A stretch of DNA of 64,000 bases from a virus, in the IMG/VR virus record IMGVR_UViG_3300017971_000261, positions 16,268-80,267 of that record, one strand, 5' to 3'. The translations under genes were made by a program, and so were the position numbers. Below are positions 50,003 to 60,040 of the stretch, one piece after another. Positions within the stretch are counted from its first letter, which is position 1. Every line of letters starts with the position of its first letter. The notes below the pieces were generated by a model that had not been told where the DNA came from, did no database searches, and saw nothing but the letters and a program-made list of their open reading frames with translations.

Positions 50003-53000
50003 ATGGCATTCAACCTGTCAAAGAATAGTTCTGACAAGATACGAATCGAACCGTTAGAGAAACAGTCCGCGCTTTCCAAATCGGCCATGTCTTTCAATAC
50101 CGGGCAGAAGAATCTGCTCAATTCACAAGACAATACGACATGGGCATGGGCTGGAGACTTGAGCCAAAGAATTCAAGCGGTCCAACAGGACATCGAACGA
50201 CGATTCGCGGCCTACTTTCATGTCTATGCACGAAATACTGCCAACAGACGAAAGGCGATGAGCTTTGATCCAGGTGTCTACAAAGAGGTAGCTGCACAAG
50301 AACAGGAAGAAGCGGAGCGCGGGACCGACGTTGAGATCGAAACTAAGGAAGAGACAGAATCCGGCGGTCCCCTTGCTCATATCTGTTTCAGATTGAACTA
50401 CATTAGAGACATCATGCCATCCCAGAATAGCGACAGCTGGGATCGTGCCAATTCTGCAGTTGAGATGCTCAACACATATATGGCCGCACGAGGTGCTCCT
50501 TTTGATGAGTTCATGAATGATGTCATGTCAAACAATGTTCCTCTTGTCTATTACTTTGACAACCTTGAAGCAAGCGGGTCCAGGGGTCAAACCAGCCCAG
50601 AAACAAGAGCAGATTATGTCGCTGCAGAGAGAGAAAGAAGCCAAAGAGGAATGCACCGCATGCCGGGTGGCGAGCCTGTTCTAGGCAGCGAGGATTACTT
50701 CGCTTATCATTCAGAGTTTCTTGATAAGTTTGGAAAGATACCGACGACCTACAATCAAAAAGAGGGCTTGCGAACGAAATACAAGTCCCGCGAAGAGGAA
50801 TGGCAACGCCCAACCTTACACGAGCCACGCAAAGCATATCGAGTTTTCCAACCCGGGTATCTGAATGCTGCAATCGATCATGCTATTTCTCAGGGTTCCA
50901 AACTAGACCAGGAAGCACTTGAAAAAGAGATCAACGGCTTTCTTCAAAGAGACCTGCTGGCCAAAAAGGGATTCGACATCAAAATGTTCCCGGCAGGTGT
51001 TCTCGATATGAAGTCAGTTCCCAAGGAACTTCAAAATCAGGCAGAGGCTCAGATTGTCTTCTATAAGAAGACCGTACAACGTATCATTGAGGACTTCAAC
51101 CGTAGATCCGGGCAAAAGGCAGCTGCCAAATCAGAGGAAAATGGTTTGACAGCCTTTGAGTCCCAGTGTCTTCTCTACAACCTTTCCAGTCCTCGTGGGT
51201 TCTTCATTATTCCTGGTTTCAAACATAGGATCAGGGCCAACGGATTTGATAAGCTTCGTGGCAATTACCGTAAGAAAATGCCGCCCGGTTCCCCTATGCC
51301 AATCATGCCTCTACTTCGCAGTGTCCCTGCCCCTGGCGGTCGCGATATGGCCGTTCCGAACAGAGATGACGGAAATGGCGGAAGAAGGCAGCTTACAAAA
51401 AACTGGATTTCCAAGGATGGTACAGGTTTGGCGTCGCTTATGTCTCGTTACGGATCGACATGTGATGCTTGGTTCAAAATGCTTCTCGACGAGGGATTCC
51501 ATGCAGAGATGAAACGCCAAATTACAGGTCGTGGCAACGATTTTCAACCTGCCCAGATCATTTTGGACACCATCAATTGTGTTTTAAGGAACAGAACTAA
51601 CGCGGATGCTTTGCTTGATGCTCTTCAGGCCTACCCTACGTACGAAGAATTCGAGCAGAAACATCTACGTAAGGGATTCGTTTCGGCAGCACAACTTACC
51701 AATGATCTGCGTCAATCAGGTGGACGTGACAAACTCCCAGTCAGACCGAAAGGCATGGCTCCGGAGGGTGGAGACGCATATGAGGAACTTCGGGCGATAA
51801 CGCCCGACAAGGCCACGCACCAGTTTGACAAGGCTGTGGAACTCGCTAGTACCATCGGTGATGCAATCAGAGATGTGGTCATAACACAACGCGCGAGTGC
51901 TGGTAAGACAAATCAAGAAACAATACAAGCCCTCGAAGCCGAGAAAGAAGAACTCTTATCTGACGTCAATCTGTCGATGCAGTACAAAGCGAATGTCCTT
52001 CGTACGAAAAACGAGAGAATTTATGCACTCCAAATGGCTGATCGTCTTGGAAACGCAGAGGCGATGAATGTGTTTCGTACGAGGCTTTATGATATAGCAA
52101 AGTATCTTTATTCGCTATACGAAAACATCCAATCAGCCGGTTACGACGATGACATCCGAAGATGGAACAAGCTGACTGACGCCCTTCTTTCTCTAAGCCA
52201 CGCTGACCGATCGGCCACTGCGGGTATGACCAAACCTGAAAAGAAGAAAGCCGCATGGACTCCGGTACAGACCACAAGCAAGACCGATGAAGAAACCATG
52301 ATGAGAAAGGACGATTTCGAACTACTTAAGTCATATGGCTATCAGACAGCGAAAATGATGGACTTTCTTTCTGCTCTTATGATCCGTTCCTGCCGCAGCG
52401 GACCGCCCGGTGCCGAACTGCATGGTGGAGATTATTCATCTACGATCGGAAAGAGCGAGAAAGGACAGATATACTTCGGTGTCAAGTATGCCTATAGGTT
52501 GCATGGTTACAAGCCATATGTCCAGGGCGAACTTCAAACCGGGCCATTTGAAGGGCAGGCAGTCCAACAGATGAATCGTGACGTCACTAAATCTATAGGA
52601 AGTAAGGTCATCGAAAATAGACGTCTCAGATCGACGCCTGAGATGGCCCTATTACCTGCAACCCGTCATCTACGTGAAGACCAGGAACAACAAGGCAAGG
52701 GTGATGTGCGTCAGGAGAGACCATTTAGTAGCGGCGATTTGGAGCGGCTCCAAACTGTTACAGGCCAGGATTGGCCACGAGGATGTCAGACTGTCGTTGA
52801 GAACATTACATATATGGTAGGTGGAACAACTTCGCCAAGCCAATTTCTGAACACAAGAATGGAAAGCGCCTCACATCGCGATGTGCTTGACTATTTCTAT
52901 CGCACCTATGGCGACGTCATGAGCGACCTAGGTATGTTTATCGATCCGCTCGCTGCAAACCTTGAGCGTCTAGAAGTTGCGACACGGGCAGCTATTTCGG

Positions 53001-53623
53001 CCGCTTTCGACAAGGCTATGGAAACCCTTAGGGCAGATAGAAACTTCGTTGGTTTCTTGCCGCCGATGGACTGTGTCATAGAAGACGAAACTTTAGGAAG
53101 CCATGAGGTACTTAATAGTGGCGTTCTGAATACGTCGCTTGCAGAGTCGTCATACGAAGCAGATTCACAGCTTTCCAACCTATTGCCGCAGGAGAAGACT
53201 GTTGAGGTCGGAGATGATGACCAGAGCCAGGCACCATTCATAGCAATCCAAGACACCATGGCAGGTGTTGGTCTCGCTGCTATGCCGGAACAAGAAGATC
53301 AACCCGCACAACAACCTCAGCCTGGCAGATTCAATATGGAAGAGTATATGCGTCAGCAAGAACCAACACAGATACCCGGCTATGACCCAGGAACTTGGGG
53401 AACTATACCGGAAGGTGCAGAAGAGACGCAGACAGAAGAAGATATAGATGAGGAAGAAGAAAGAAGACGAAGAGAAAACCAAGCTCCAGGCACTGAGACC
53501 GAATATCTGGCAGAAAAGTCGCTTCAGGAGCTTATACGTCTAGCAGACGCCTATGATAAGAAAAACCTCAAAAGCGTCGCTGACAAGATAGACCGCGTTA
53601 TAATGGGTATCATAAATGCCTGA
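50003..53623 (+). CDS. Large hypothetical virion-assembly protein
   Basis: A 1206-residue protein. It begins MAFNLSKNSSDKIRIEP (FNLSK peptide shared in this operon) and ends with LQELIRLADAYDKKNLKSVA then DKIDRVIMGI, the motif also found twice in the protein at 39030. The interior is helical with many charged segments and an acidic Gln/Glu-rich region before the end (TQTEEDIDEEEERRRREN). No enzyme motif found. It overlaps the protease gene by 8 bp. A head-internal or scaffold-associated role is inferred. Confidence 0.65.
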   Translation: MAFNLSKNSSDKIRIEPLEKQSALSKSAMSFNTGQKNLLNSQDNTTWAWAGDLSQRIQAVQQDIERRFAAYFHVYARNTANRRKAMSFDPGVYKEVAAQEQEEAERGTDVEIETKEETESGGPLAHICFRLNYIRDIMPSQNSDSWDRANSAVEMLNTYMAARGAPFDEFMNDVMSNNVPLVYYFDNLEASGSRGQTSPETRADYVAAERERSQRGMHRMPGGEPVLGSEDYFAYHSEFLDKFGKIPTTYNQKEGLRTKYKSREEEWQRPTLHEPRKAYRVFQPGYLNAAIDHAISQGSKLDQEALEKEINGFLQRDLLAKKGFDIKMFPAGVLDMKSVPKELQNQAEAQIVFYKKTVQRIIEDFNRRSGQKAAAKSEENGLTAFESQCLLYNLSSPRGFFIIPGFKHRIRANGFDKLRGNYRKKMPPGSPMPIMPLLRSVPAPGGRDMAVPNRDDGNGGRRQLTKNWISKDGTGLASLMSRYGSTCDAWFKMLLDEGFHAEMKRQITGRGNDFQPAQIILDTINCVLRNRTNADALLDALQAYPTYEEFEQKHLRKGFVSAAQLTNDLRQSGGRDKLPVRPKGMAPEGGDAYEELRAITPDKATHQFDKAVELASTIGDAIRDVVITQRASAGKTNQETIQALEAEKEELLSDVNLSMQYKANVLRTKNERIYALQMADRLGNAEAMNVFRTRLYDIAKYLYSLYENIQSAGYDDDIRRWNKLTDALLSLSHADRSATAGMTKPEKKKAAWTPVQTTSKTDEETMMRKDDFELLKSYGYQTAKMMDFLSALMIRSCRSGPPGAELHGGDYSSTIGKSEKGQIYFGVKYAYRLHGYKPYVQGELQTGPFEGQAVQQMNRDVTKSIGSKVIENRRLRSTPEMALLPATRHLREDQEQQGKGDVRQERPFSSGDLERLQTVTGQDWPRGCQTVVENITYMVGGTTSPSQFLNTRMESASHRDVLDYFYRTYGDVMSDLGMFIDPLAANLERLEVATRAAISAAFDKAMETLRADRNFVGFLPPMDCVIEDETLGSHEVLNSGVLNTSLAESSYEADSQLSNLLPQEKTVEVGDDDQSQAPFIAIQDTMAGVGLAAMPEQEDQPAQQPQPGRFNMEEYMRQQEPTQIPGYDPGTWGTIPEGAEETQTEEDIDEEEERRRRENQAPGTETEYLAEKSLQELIRLADAYDKKNLKSVADKIDRVIMGIINA

Positions 53624-55028
53624 CATGGACAGAAACCCGGAAAGAGGCTTCTTCAAGATAGCCAAGCAGTTCATCACTCCGTCTGAAATAGAAGCTCTCA
53701 ATCGCCCGGACTTGAGTGACTCTGTTTTCAAGGATGTAGGTCTTTCTGTTCGTGCCAATGTTGTTGAGGATACAGCAAACGAAATCAAACAACATGAGGA
53801 ACACTTGGCCGAAAGCGATTTCAATCTTGAGGCCGAAGTCCGCGATCATCCCACCAGTCTGTACATCAAATGTTTCGCCATCAAAGCAAACGAAATGAAC
53901 GATAATGGCGACTGGTTTTCTAGGGATGAACTAAAGAAAGCCTATAGAACCTTTATCGGCTGTCCGGTCTTTACAAACCACCAAAATACCGACGTTGACA
54001 ACACTCGCGGCAAAGTTCTCCATTCATGGTATGACGATGACAAAGACGGCATCATGATCATTGCCCGCGTGGATGCAGAAGCCTATCCACAGCTTGCTCG
54101 TGGCATTAAAGAGAAGTATGTCATTGGAACAAGCATGGGTTGCCAGGTTCAGTATTCAGTTTGCTCTATTTGTCATAATTATGCTGAATCACAAGACCAA
54201 TATTGCGAACATATCAAAGAACGCAAGACACGACAAGTTGTCGCTAAGAAACAGAAATGCATGTATCACAAGCATGGCACAGAGGATCGGTGCCCTGTTT
54301 GTGGTTCACACAAGAAAAAGCCCAAGATCTTTGATGTTGAAGACAAGGCTTACGAAAGAAACTATGGGCTCAGGTTCATAGAGAATTCATTTGTTGTAAA
54401 TCCGGCATGTCATGATTGTGGTATCACGGACATCATTGATACCCAGATCTTCTTGAAGAAGGTTGCGGAGATCAGTAGCCGTCTTCCTGGTCTGTTAAAG
54501 GTGGCATCGCAAACGGACATCATGTGCGATGATCGATCATGTGTAAAACTAGCCGGTCAGAAAGAATTAGATGATCTTGGTCAGGCCCTTGAGCTTATCA
54601 CCGGCGTTTCCAAGACAATGCTAGACCAGAAGAATCAAATCGACTTGGAGTTCTTGAGCGATCTCGTGAAAGTTCTCGCAGACCTACAACAGGTTACTGA
54701 CGAACTAACCCAGCAAGGTTTCGGTAGACTGGAATCCCCAGGAGCCGGTGCCGTAGAAGAAGGCACCCCTCAACCAGCCGAAGGAACGTTACCCACTGAA
54801 CAGCCAGCACTTGAGCCGGTTGCACCTACTCCTGGTGGCGGCTCAAAAGTGATGAGCGGACCTGCTGGAAACGTCGGAACAGTGACCATGCCGAATGCAT
54901 CTGCAAGGTTCGATCTGTCGAAGGTGGCCAACATTTTCAAAGGTGCTGAAGCGAAACGCCGTATCAGCATCGCACATAGGTTGGCCAAACGATCCACGAT
55001 CGATCATAAGTTCAGATTTAGCAAATAG
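53616..55028 (+). CDS. Prohead maturation protease, T4 gp21-like type
   Basis: It processes scaffold and capsid proteins during head maturation. The N-terminal 290 residues match this family: SLYIKCFAIKANEMNDNGDW then FSRDELKKAYRTFIGCPVFT-NH (H122), RGKVLHSWYDDDKDGIMIIA, ARGIKEKYVIGTSMGCQVQY (S173), then CSICHNYAESQDQYCEHI and ENSFVVNPACHDCG. H122 and S173 are the likely catalytic pair. Several cysteines suggest an added zinc site. The C-terminal 170 residues are Pro/Gly-rich then basic (ARFDLSKVANIFKGAEAKRR) and may be a scaffold-like part. Confidence 0.8.
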   Translation: MPDMDRNPERGFFKIAKQFITPSEIEALNRPDLSDSVFKDVGLSVRANVVEDTANEIKQHEEHLAESDFNLEAEVRDHPTSLYIKCFAIKANEMNDNGDWFSRDELKKAYRTFIGCPVFTNHQNTDVDNTRGKVLHSWYDDDKDGIMIIARVDAEAYPQLARGIKEKYVIGTSMGCQVQYSVCSICHNYAESQDQYCEHIKERKTRQVVAKKQKCMYHKHGTEDRCPVCGSHKKKPKIFDVEDKAYERNYGLRFIENSFVVNPACHDCGITDIIDTQIFLKKVAEISSRLPGLLKVASQTDIMCDDRSCVKLAGQKELDDLGQALELITGVSKTMLDQKNQIDLEFLSDLVKVLADLQQVTDELTQQGFGRLESPGAGAVEEGTPQPAEGTLPTEQPALEPVAPTPGGGSKVMSGPAGNVGTVTMPNASARFDLSKVANIFKGAEAKRRISIAHRLAKRSTIDHKFRFSK

Positions 55029-55158
55029 GTGAAGCCGATTTTTTTGGTGAAATACGGAGGGGGAGGAAACCTCCTCTACGAATGGTCAAGTTAACGACTT
55101 GTACCAGGACCGCCTAATTTCAGGCTTCTTGTGTACTTAGACAGATAGGGAGAGTAAA
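55029..55158 (+). promoter_or_regulatory. Structured leader of the giant scaffold gene
   Basis: Three small hairpins are visible: GGAGG-AAA-CCTCC (55062-55074), CAAGT-TAACG-ACTTG (about 55087-55101) and GCCT-AATTTC-AGGC (about 55112-55125), followed by TTCTTGTG. A T7 run at 55040-55045 has no preceding stem. No promoter boxes were recognised. The leader ends with GGGAGAG before ATG 55159. It may adjust expression of the scaffold and capsid genes. Confidence 0.4.
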
Positions 55159-58100
55159 ATGGACCCTAAGTCTCGCGATGGATTGATCGAAAAACTGTCG
55201 ACTACAGCACGCCGTGCTTCTACGAAAGTATCCACTGAAGTGAAGGCTTCACGTGGAGACTATCAGGTCGTAATTGGTACGGACAGCATTGATCATTTCT
55301 ACCGAGGAACACCAGTAGGGAGTATTAAGGTCGCAGAGCTGGATAATGAGGTAATCGAGGCTTGCAATGAAGATCCCAGTGACTTCGCAGGGGAGTATCT
55401 GGGACATTTTATTTCTAGCTTTGATGCCGACGCCTGGACGCGTGAGGCAGCTCATGCTACGCAGAGCGAAGAAACGCTCAAGGTTGTAACAGAGAAACAG
55501 CTCGCCAACCAGAAGATTGATTACCACCCGCGACCTGGCGCAGCCTATGACAACATCACCGAAAAGCAGCTTCCTGAAAATGATGAACGTCATGGCACCT
55601 ACGATCAGATCACCGAAGGCCAGCTTCGAGACGAGGACACAACCTTCAAGGATGAGCCAATGGCTCATGACCGACAGGATGAGTCCCGAAACACAGTCAC
55701 GGAGCGTCAACTCGAAAATGCTTCAGAATACAGTGAGCATCAGCAGACCGAACGCGGTCAAACTGGTTCACAGTTTGACGGTGGCATGGATGCCCAACAG
55801 CGTATGATCGGCGAAAAGCAGCTCATCGAACTTCTAAAGCACCACGAGTGGACTGAGCCCAAGACAATCACCGAAGGTGATGATCAGCTTGGTCAGCAGG
55901 ACGGAGAATTGAGTCGCCTTGATCCTGAATGGGTTGAGGAAATCATCCAGAAGGCAACAACCGCCCTCGGAAGAACCGTTCTTGCCAGTGGTACTGTCCC
56001 ATCTGATTTGGCCCTTATGGTCAGACGCCTTGTCTCCCACGAAAGCAAGTATCCCGTTCTTGCAGACACCATCAAGAAGTATGCCGGATCGAAGGTCAAC
56101 GATGTTGATTCGAAGATCAAGTGGATGCGTCACTGGAAGTCTGCAAGCGGAGTAAGCCCGATGTCGGTCAACGACACAGCGAGCGTACTCATGAGGGAAC
56201 TGTCTCAGATAGAAGCGGACCCAAGACATCTTGTTTACAGTCTAGTTGGTCTGGCATCTCAGGGCGATTTGCTTTCTGAGCGAATCGATAAGGCCTCACA
56301 AGATGTCCTTGCGGGCATCGAGCCAGAGATTGAGAAGACCCCGACTGCTGTTGATGTATTCAAGTCTGTCGCTGCTGGTGAGCACAAAAAGCCCATCGTC
56401 GAAGGCAGCGCAGAAGACGATGGCATGTACGAGTACGTTGGGCATGTCTCTGAGGTCGATGCGGACATCAATGACAAGGAAGCATTCAGTGATGCGGCTA
56501 TCAAAGTCGCTTCCGCTGAGATTCATAAGAACGTCGGCGAGAAAATTGATCTTGTCAAGGTTTGCGTGAGCGTAGACGGCGACAAGAGCGAATTTCGTGC
56601 CGTCATGAAGGATGCCAAGAAGGCTAAGGATGAAGACGAAGACGACGAAGAGCTTAAGGCCAGGGCTGAAAAACGCCAAACGATGGCCAAAGAGGCATCC
56701 GTCAAGGAAGCACAGGTTCCGCCCGGTGGCGACATGACGCCTCCTGGTGCTGGTGGGGCCCCAATGATGAATCCCGAGATGCCGGGTGGAGATCCCGGTG
56801 CAGCAGCACCTCCGGGTGAAGCTCTCGGAACCCCGCCGCCCGCCATGGACGAAGGTGAACCCGGTGAAGGCGAGCCAAAGCCGCCCGGAACCATTTGCCC
56901 GTCTTGTGCCAGCACGGACGTCGATGTGGACAACGGCGAGTTCAGATGTAATACCTGTGGTGCCGAAGGCAACATGAGTGTTCGTCTTGAGCTTACTAAG
57001 TGGCCTGAGACGCTGCACGAGACTGAAACAGAGGAAGAGGAAGGCCTACCGGCCGAAGAGGGCCTGGAACCAGGCGCACCAATGCCTGCTCCTGAGGAAG
57101 AGGCAGGTACCACCATGCCAAGCGTACCAGTTGGTGCCTCAATCCATCTGACACCTCTTTATCTTGAGAAGGTTGCGGAAGGCTTCGCGGTCGACAAGAA
57201 GGGTAACAAACACGAAATCAAGATGGGATCGCGATGTCCGCGTTGCGGCAGCCACGACACCTATCTGCACAAAGCAGCTAAAAGAGCAGGTTATGACGGC
57301 GTTTGCTGGTCCTGCTTCAATGAATACAACTTTAAGGTCAAGGCCAGCAAGGACAAGAAGAATGAGGTCTATGCTGAGTGGATCTGGCTACCGAAGGAAG
57401 CAGAAGATTGCGAAGACTGTAACAAGCTCAAGACAGCCTTCAAGAAGTCTTTGGCTAACTACGGCGTCAAGTGGGACGACTTCGTTGCTCTCAACGATAC
57501 CAGAAAGCAGGCTGACACGATCCTCAAGATGGCAAAATCAGGTTCGCTTGAGATCTCCGATGCGATGGCACAACCACTTGACCTAATCAAGGTTGCAGCA
57601 AGCCCACGCTGGACAGGTTATGAGAACGTCGACAAGTTCCCATCAGCAAGTTGCCGTGAGATGCTATCACGCAGATTCGGTGAGAACGCTACCGCGATGG
57701 CCGGACCTTGCCAGGGTGAAAAGTTGGCAGACTGTGTCTGTGGACAACTGGAAACCCTTGGAATTTACACTGACGGATTGGCTGCGAAGGTCGCAGCTTC
57801 TCTGGCAGACAAAGATCCCGAAGAGCACAGTCCGACCGAATCCTGCGTCGAGATGCTTGTTCGTGCAAACTACTCGATCGACGATGCCTGCATTGCGTGT
57901 GACGGTCTAAGAGCGGCCATTGCAGGCTATGAGGATCTCGTGATTGAGAATATCGGACGCGTCAAGCCAGAAAAAACTGCTCAGCTTGCTCTGGAAGCCC
58001 CGGAGACGGATGTTCTGAGCGATGAGGTTCCTTCTGAGGGACCCGAACTTGACGATGCCCCAATAGAGGATGAGGTTCCCGTCACTGACGAGGTTCCTGA

Positions 58101-60024
58101 GGGAGGCATGGGCGACATGGTAGAAGTTGAATTCGCACCGGGCCCGTCTGAACTCGAACCGGAACTCGGTGAGGGCGGCATCAGCGTCAAGCTCGATAGC
58201 CTCTTCGACCAGATTTCAGAGTTGGTTGATGTCCTTAAGCGTGCAATCAATGCAGATCTTGGAGAAGGTGAATTCGAGGATCTTGGTGCAGAACCAGATC
58301 TTGGTGTCGAAGAGATTACAGATGATACGGTGGGCGACGAAGGCGAATCCGAGATTATCGAGATCGATGAGGGCGGAGAGGAATCAGAATCCTTGCCTCC
58401 TGAGGCCGAAGAGGAAGAGTCTGGCCCGCCAGACTTGGAAGACGAAGTAGAGGAAGACAAAGAATGCGGCATGGCTCCGGCGGAGTCCAAAGAATGCGAG
58501 GATAAGCCAATGGAGAGCGATAATAGCGATAGCAAGGAATGTTCTGACTCCAAACCTATGGAAGAGAGCAAGTCCGATGAAAAAGACAAAACCTGTCCAA
58601 CATGCGGCCAGACAGTATGTGCATGCACTACTCCGGCCAGTGCGGAGCAACAAGAGAAGATTGCTGCCCAACTTGATCAGGAACTGATGAGGATGAAGCA
58701 GGGCACAATCACAACTGAAAATGCTGGTACGAGTCGTCTTTTCGACGCCCTGATGAAGAGTGCAAAGGTTGAGGGTGATGGCGAGAAAGAGTTCAAGTAC
58801 ATCCCCCTCAAAGAGAAAAAGCCGCCTGTCAAGCCAGCACAAGACGCAGAAGATGTTGGTAAGGTTAAGGATGGCAAGACCATTGGCGATGAAGATAAGT
58901 TCACTGATGGCGTAGAGGACGGCTTTGATGCCCCTCGTGCCCAGGCCACGATTGGCCGTGAGGATGCGTCCAATACCGTGAGCGAAGAGCCTCCTAGCGT
59001 TCCACAGGGTTCTTCTAAGCTGGATGGAGAGAAGGACTACGATGCCGGTGCTGCAGTTCTTGACGGTAATCAAGGCGGTGGCGTTCAAGTGACTGCCGAG
59101 GAGAAAGAAGAAGTCAAGACTGCCGAGACGGAAGAGGAAGAGACCAAAACTGTCGAGGCCAAGACATATACCGTCGGCCCGGACCACAGCTTGTATCCAC
59201 GCCTAATTGAGAAGACCGCTTCCGGTCAGGATTCGGTCAACCTCAAAGATGGCTACACATACAACATCGACGTTGCAGAGAATAAGACTGTAACTCTGAC
59301 ACGTACAGCAAAGGCAGAAAAAACAGAAAGTCTTGAGAAGGAAGCCGATATGGCTACAGTGAAAAGAACTAAGGAAGTAGAAGACCTTCCCAATATCGAT
59401 AACACGAGCGGAAACGAGACGCACCCACGAGCAGTGACAGAAGAAAAGCCGAGGGCAGGTCTAGCAGACCCGGAAGTACCCACCGCACCTGACGACGGAC
59501 GTCTTTCGAAAGAAGAGACGTCGGAGACCCCAAAGGATCTCCCTGATGTGCCAGTAGGTGGCGGGATGCATCCGGATTACGATAAGAACAAGAAGAACAC
59601 TCCCGAGTTGCAAGAAGACATCACGGGAGTCGACAAGGCAACAACCCTTGCATCCACTAAAGATCGAAAAAAGGCAGCCCAGGTTGCTGGCCTCATGCTG
59701 AAAGCCGGTCGAATCGAAACAGAAGACCTAGAGACCAAGATCGAAGAACTGGCCAAACTGGAACCGGGCACACTAGCCGCTATTGAGGACTCGCTGAAAG
59801 AGGCATCCAATGCCGACAATAAAGGATTGCAGAAAGAAGCAAGTGGTGTCGCAGAGACTGGCCTCCCGGTAGTGCAGGCGAGTGCCAAGTCCGAAAGTGG
59901 CAGTGGTTCGGCGGAGAACCTTATAGAAGCCACACAAAGCTTGTTCACGCTTTCCGAAAGGAATAGTGAACACGAGGCAATGCAGAAAGATCTTGATGAC
60001 TTTGGGATCTTTCGTCACAAGTAA
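55159..60024 (+). CDS. Giant scaffold-like head protein with TEKQL repeats and zinc ribbons
   Basis: A 1621-residue acidic protein between protease and capsid genes, the usual place for scaffold. Residues about 110-240 contain repeated (I/V)TE(K/G/R)QL motifs. A folded segment (about 245-400) follows. Two zinc-ribbon-like units are CPSC...CNTCG (about 581-602) and CPRCGSHDTYLHKA...CWSC (about 694-720), and a third cysteine cluster is CPTCGQTVCAC (about 1146). Between them are long Glu/Pro/Gly-rich linkers. It ends in LFTLSERNSEHEAMQKDLDD. The prohead protease may cut it at several places. The role is inferred from position and composition. Confidence 0.65.
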   Translation: MDPKSRDGLIEKLSTTARRASTKVSTEVKASRGDYQVVIGTDSIDHFYRGTPVGSIKVAELDNEVIEACNEDPSDFAGEYLGHFISSFDADAWTREAAHATQSEETLKVVTEKQLANQKIDYHPRPGAAYDNITEKQLPENDERHGTYDQITEGQLRDEDTTFKDEPMAHDRQDESRNTVTERQLENASEYSEHQQTERGQTGSQFDGGMDAQQRMIGEKQLIELLKHHEWTEPKTITEGDDQLGQQDGELSRLDPEWVEEIIQKATTALGRTVLASGTVPSDLALMVRRLVSHESKYPVLADTIKKYAGSKVNDVDSKIKWMRHWKSASGVSPMSVNDTASVLMRELSQIEADPRHLVYSLVGLASQGDLLSERIDKASQDVLAGIEPEIEKTPTAVDVFKSVAAGEHKKPIVEGSAEDDGMYEYVGHVSEVDADINDKEAFSDAAIKVASAEIHKNVGEKIDLVKVCVSVDGDKSEFRAVMKDAKKAKDEDEDDEELKARAEKRQTMAKEASVKEAQVPPGGDMTPPGAGGAPMMNPEMPGGDPGAAAPPGEALGTPPPAMDEGEPGEGEPKPPGTICPSCASTDVDVDNGEFRCNTCGAEGNMSVRLELTKWPETLHETETEEEEGLPAEEGLEPGAPMPAPEEEAGTTMPSVPVGASIHLTPLYLEKVAEGFAVDKKGNKHEIKMGSRCPRCGSHDTYLHKAAKRAGYDGVCWSCFNEYNFKVKASKDKKNEVYAEWIWLPKEAEDCEDCNKLKTAFKKSLANYGVKWDDFVALNDTRKQADTILKMAKSGSLEISDAMAQPLDLIKVAASPRWTGYENVDKFPSASCREMLSRRFGENATAMAGPCQGEKLADCVCGQLETLGIYTDGLAAKVAASLADKDPEEHSPTESCVEMLVRANYSIDDACIACDGLRAAIAGYEDLVIENIGRVKPEKTAQLALEAPETDVLSDEVPSEGPELDDAPIEDEVPVTDEVPEGGMGDMVEVEFAPGPSELEPELGEGGISVKLDSLFDQISELVDVLKRAINADLGEGEFEDLGAEPDLGVEEITDDTVGDEGESEIIEIDEGGEESESLPPEAEEEESGPPDLEDEVEEDKECGMAPAESKECEDKPMESDNSDSKECSDSKPMEESKSDEKDKTCPTCGQTVCACTTPASAEQQEKIAAQLDQELMRMKQGTITTENAGTSRLFDALMKSAKVEGDGEKEFKYIPLKEKKPPVKPAQDAEDVGKVKDGKTIGDEDKFTDGVEDGFDAPRAQATIGREDASNTVSEEPPSVPQGSSKLDGEKDYDAGAAVLDGNQGGGVQVTAEEKEEVKTAETEEEETKTVEAKTYTVGPDHSLYPRLIEKTASGQDSVNLKDGYTYNIDVAENKTVTLTRTAKAEKTESLEKEADMATVKRTKEVEDLPNIDNTSGNETHPRAVTEEKPRAGLADPEVPTAPDDGRLSKEETSETPKDLPDVPVGGGMHPDYDKNKKNTPELQEDITGVDKATTLASTKDRKKAAQVAGLMLKAGRIETEDLETKIEELAKLEPGTLAAIEDSLKEASNADNKGLQKEASGVAETGLPVVQASAKSESGSGSAENLIEATQSLFTLSERNSEHEAMQKDLDDFGIFRHK

Positions 60025-60040
60025 TAGGAGTTAGTCACAG

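Noticed and set aside
55040-55046. Terminator after the protease gene
   Set aside because: A T-run is present, but no stem precedes it.
56523-57116. A 197-codon minus-strand frame opposite the giant scaffold gene
   Set aside because: Its Ser/Pro low complexity is the antisense of the Glu/Gly-rich coding sequence.
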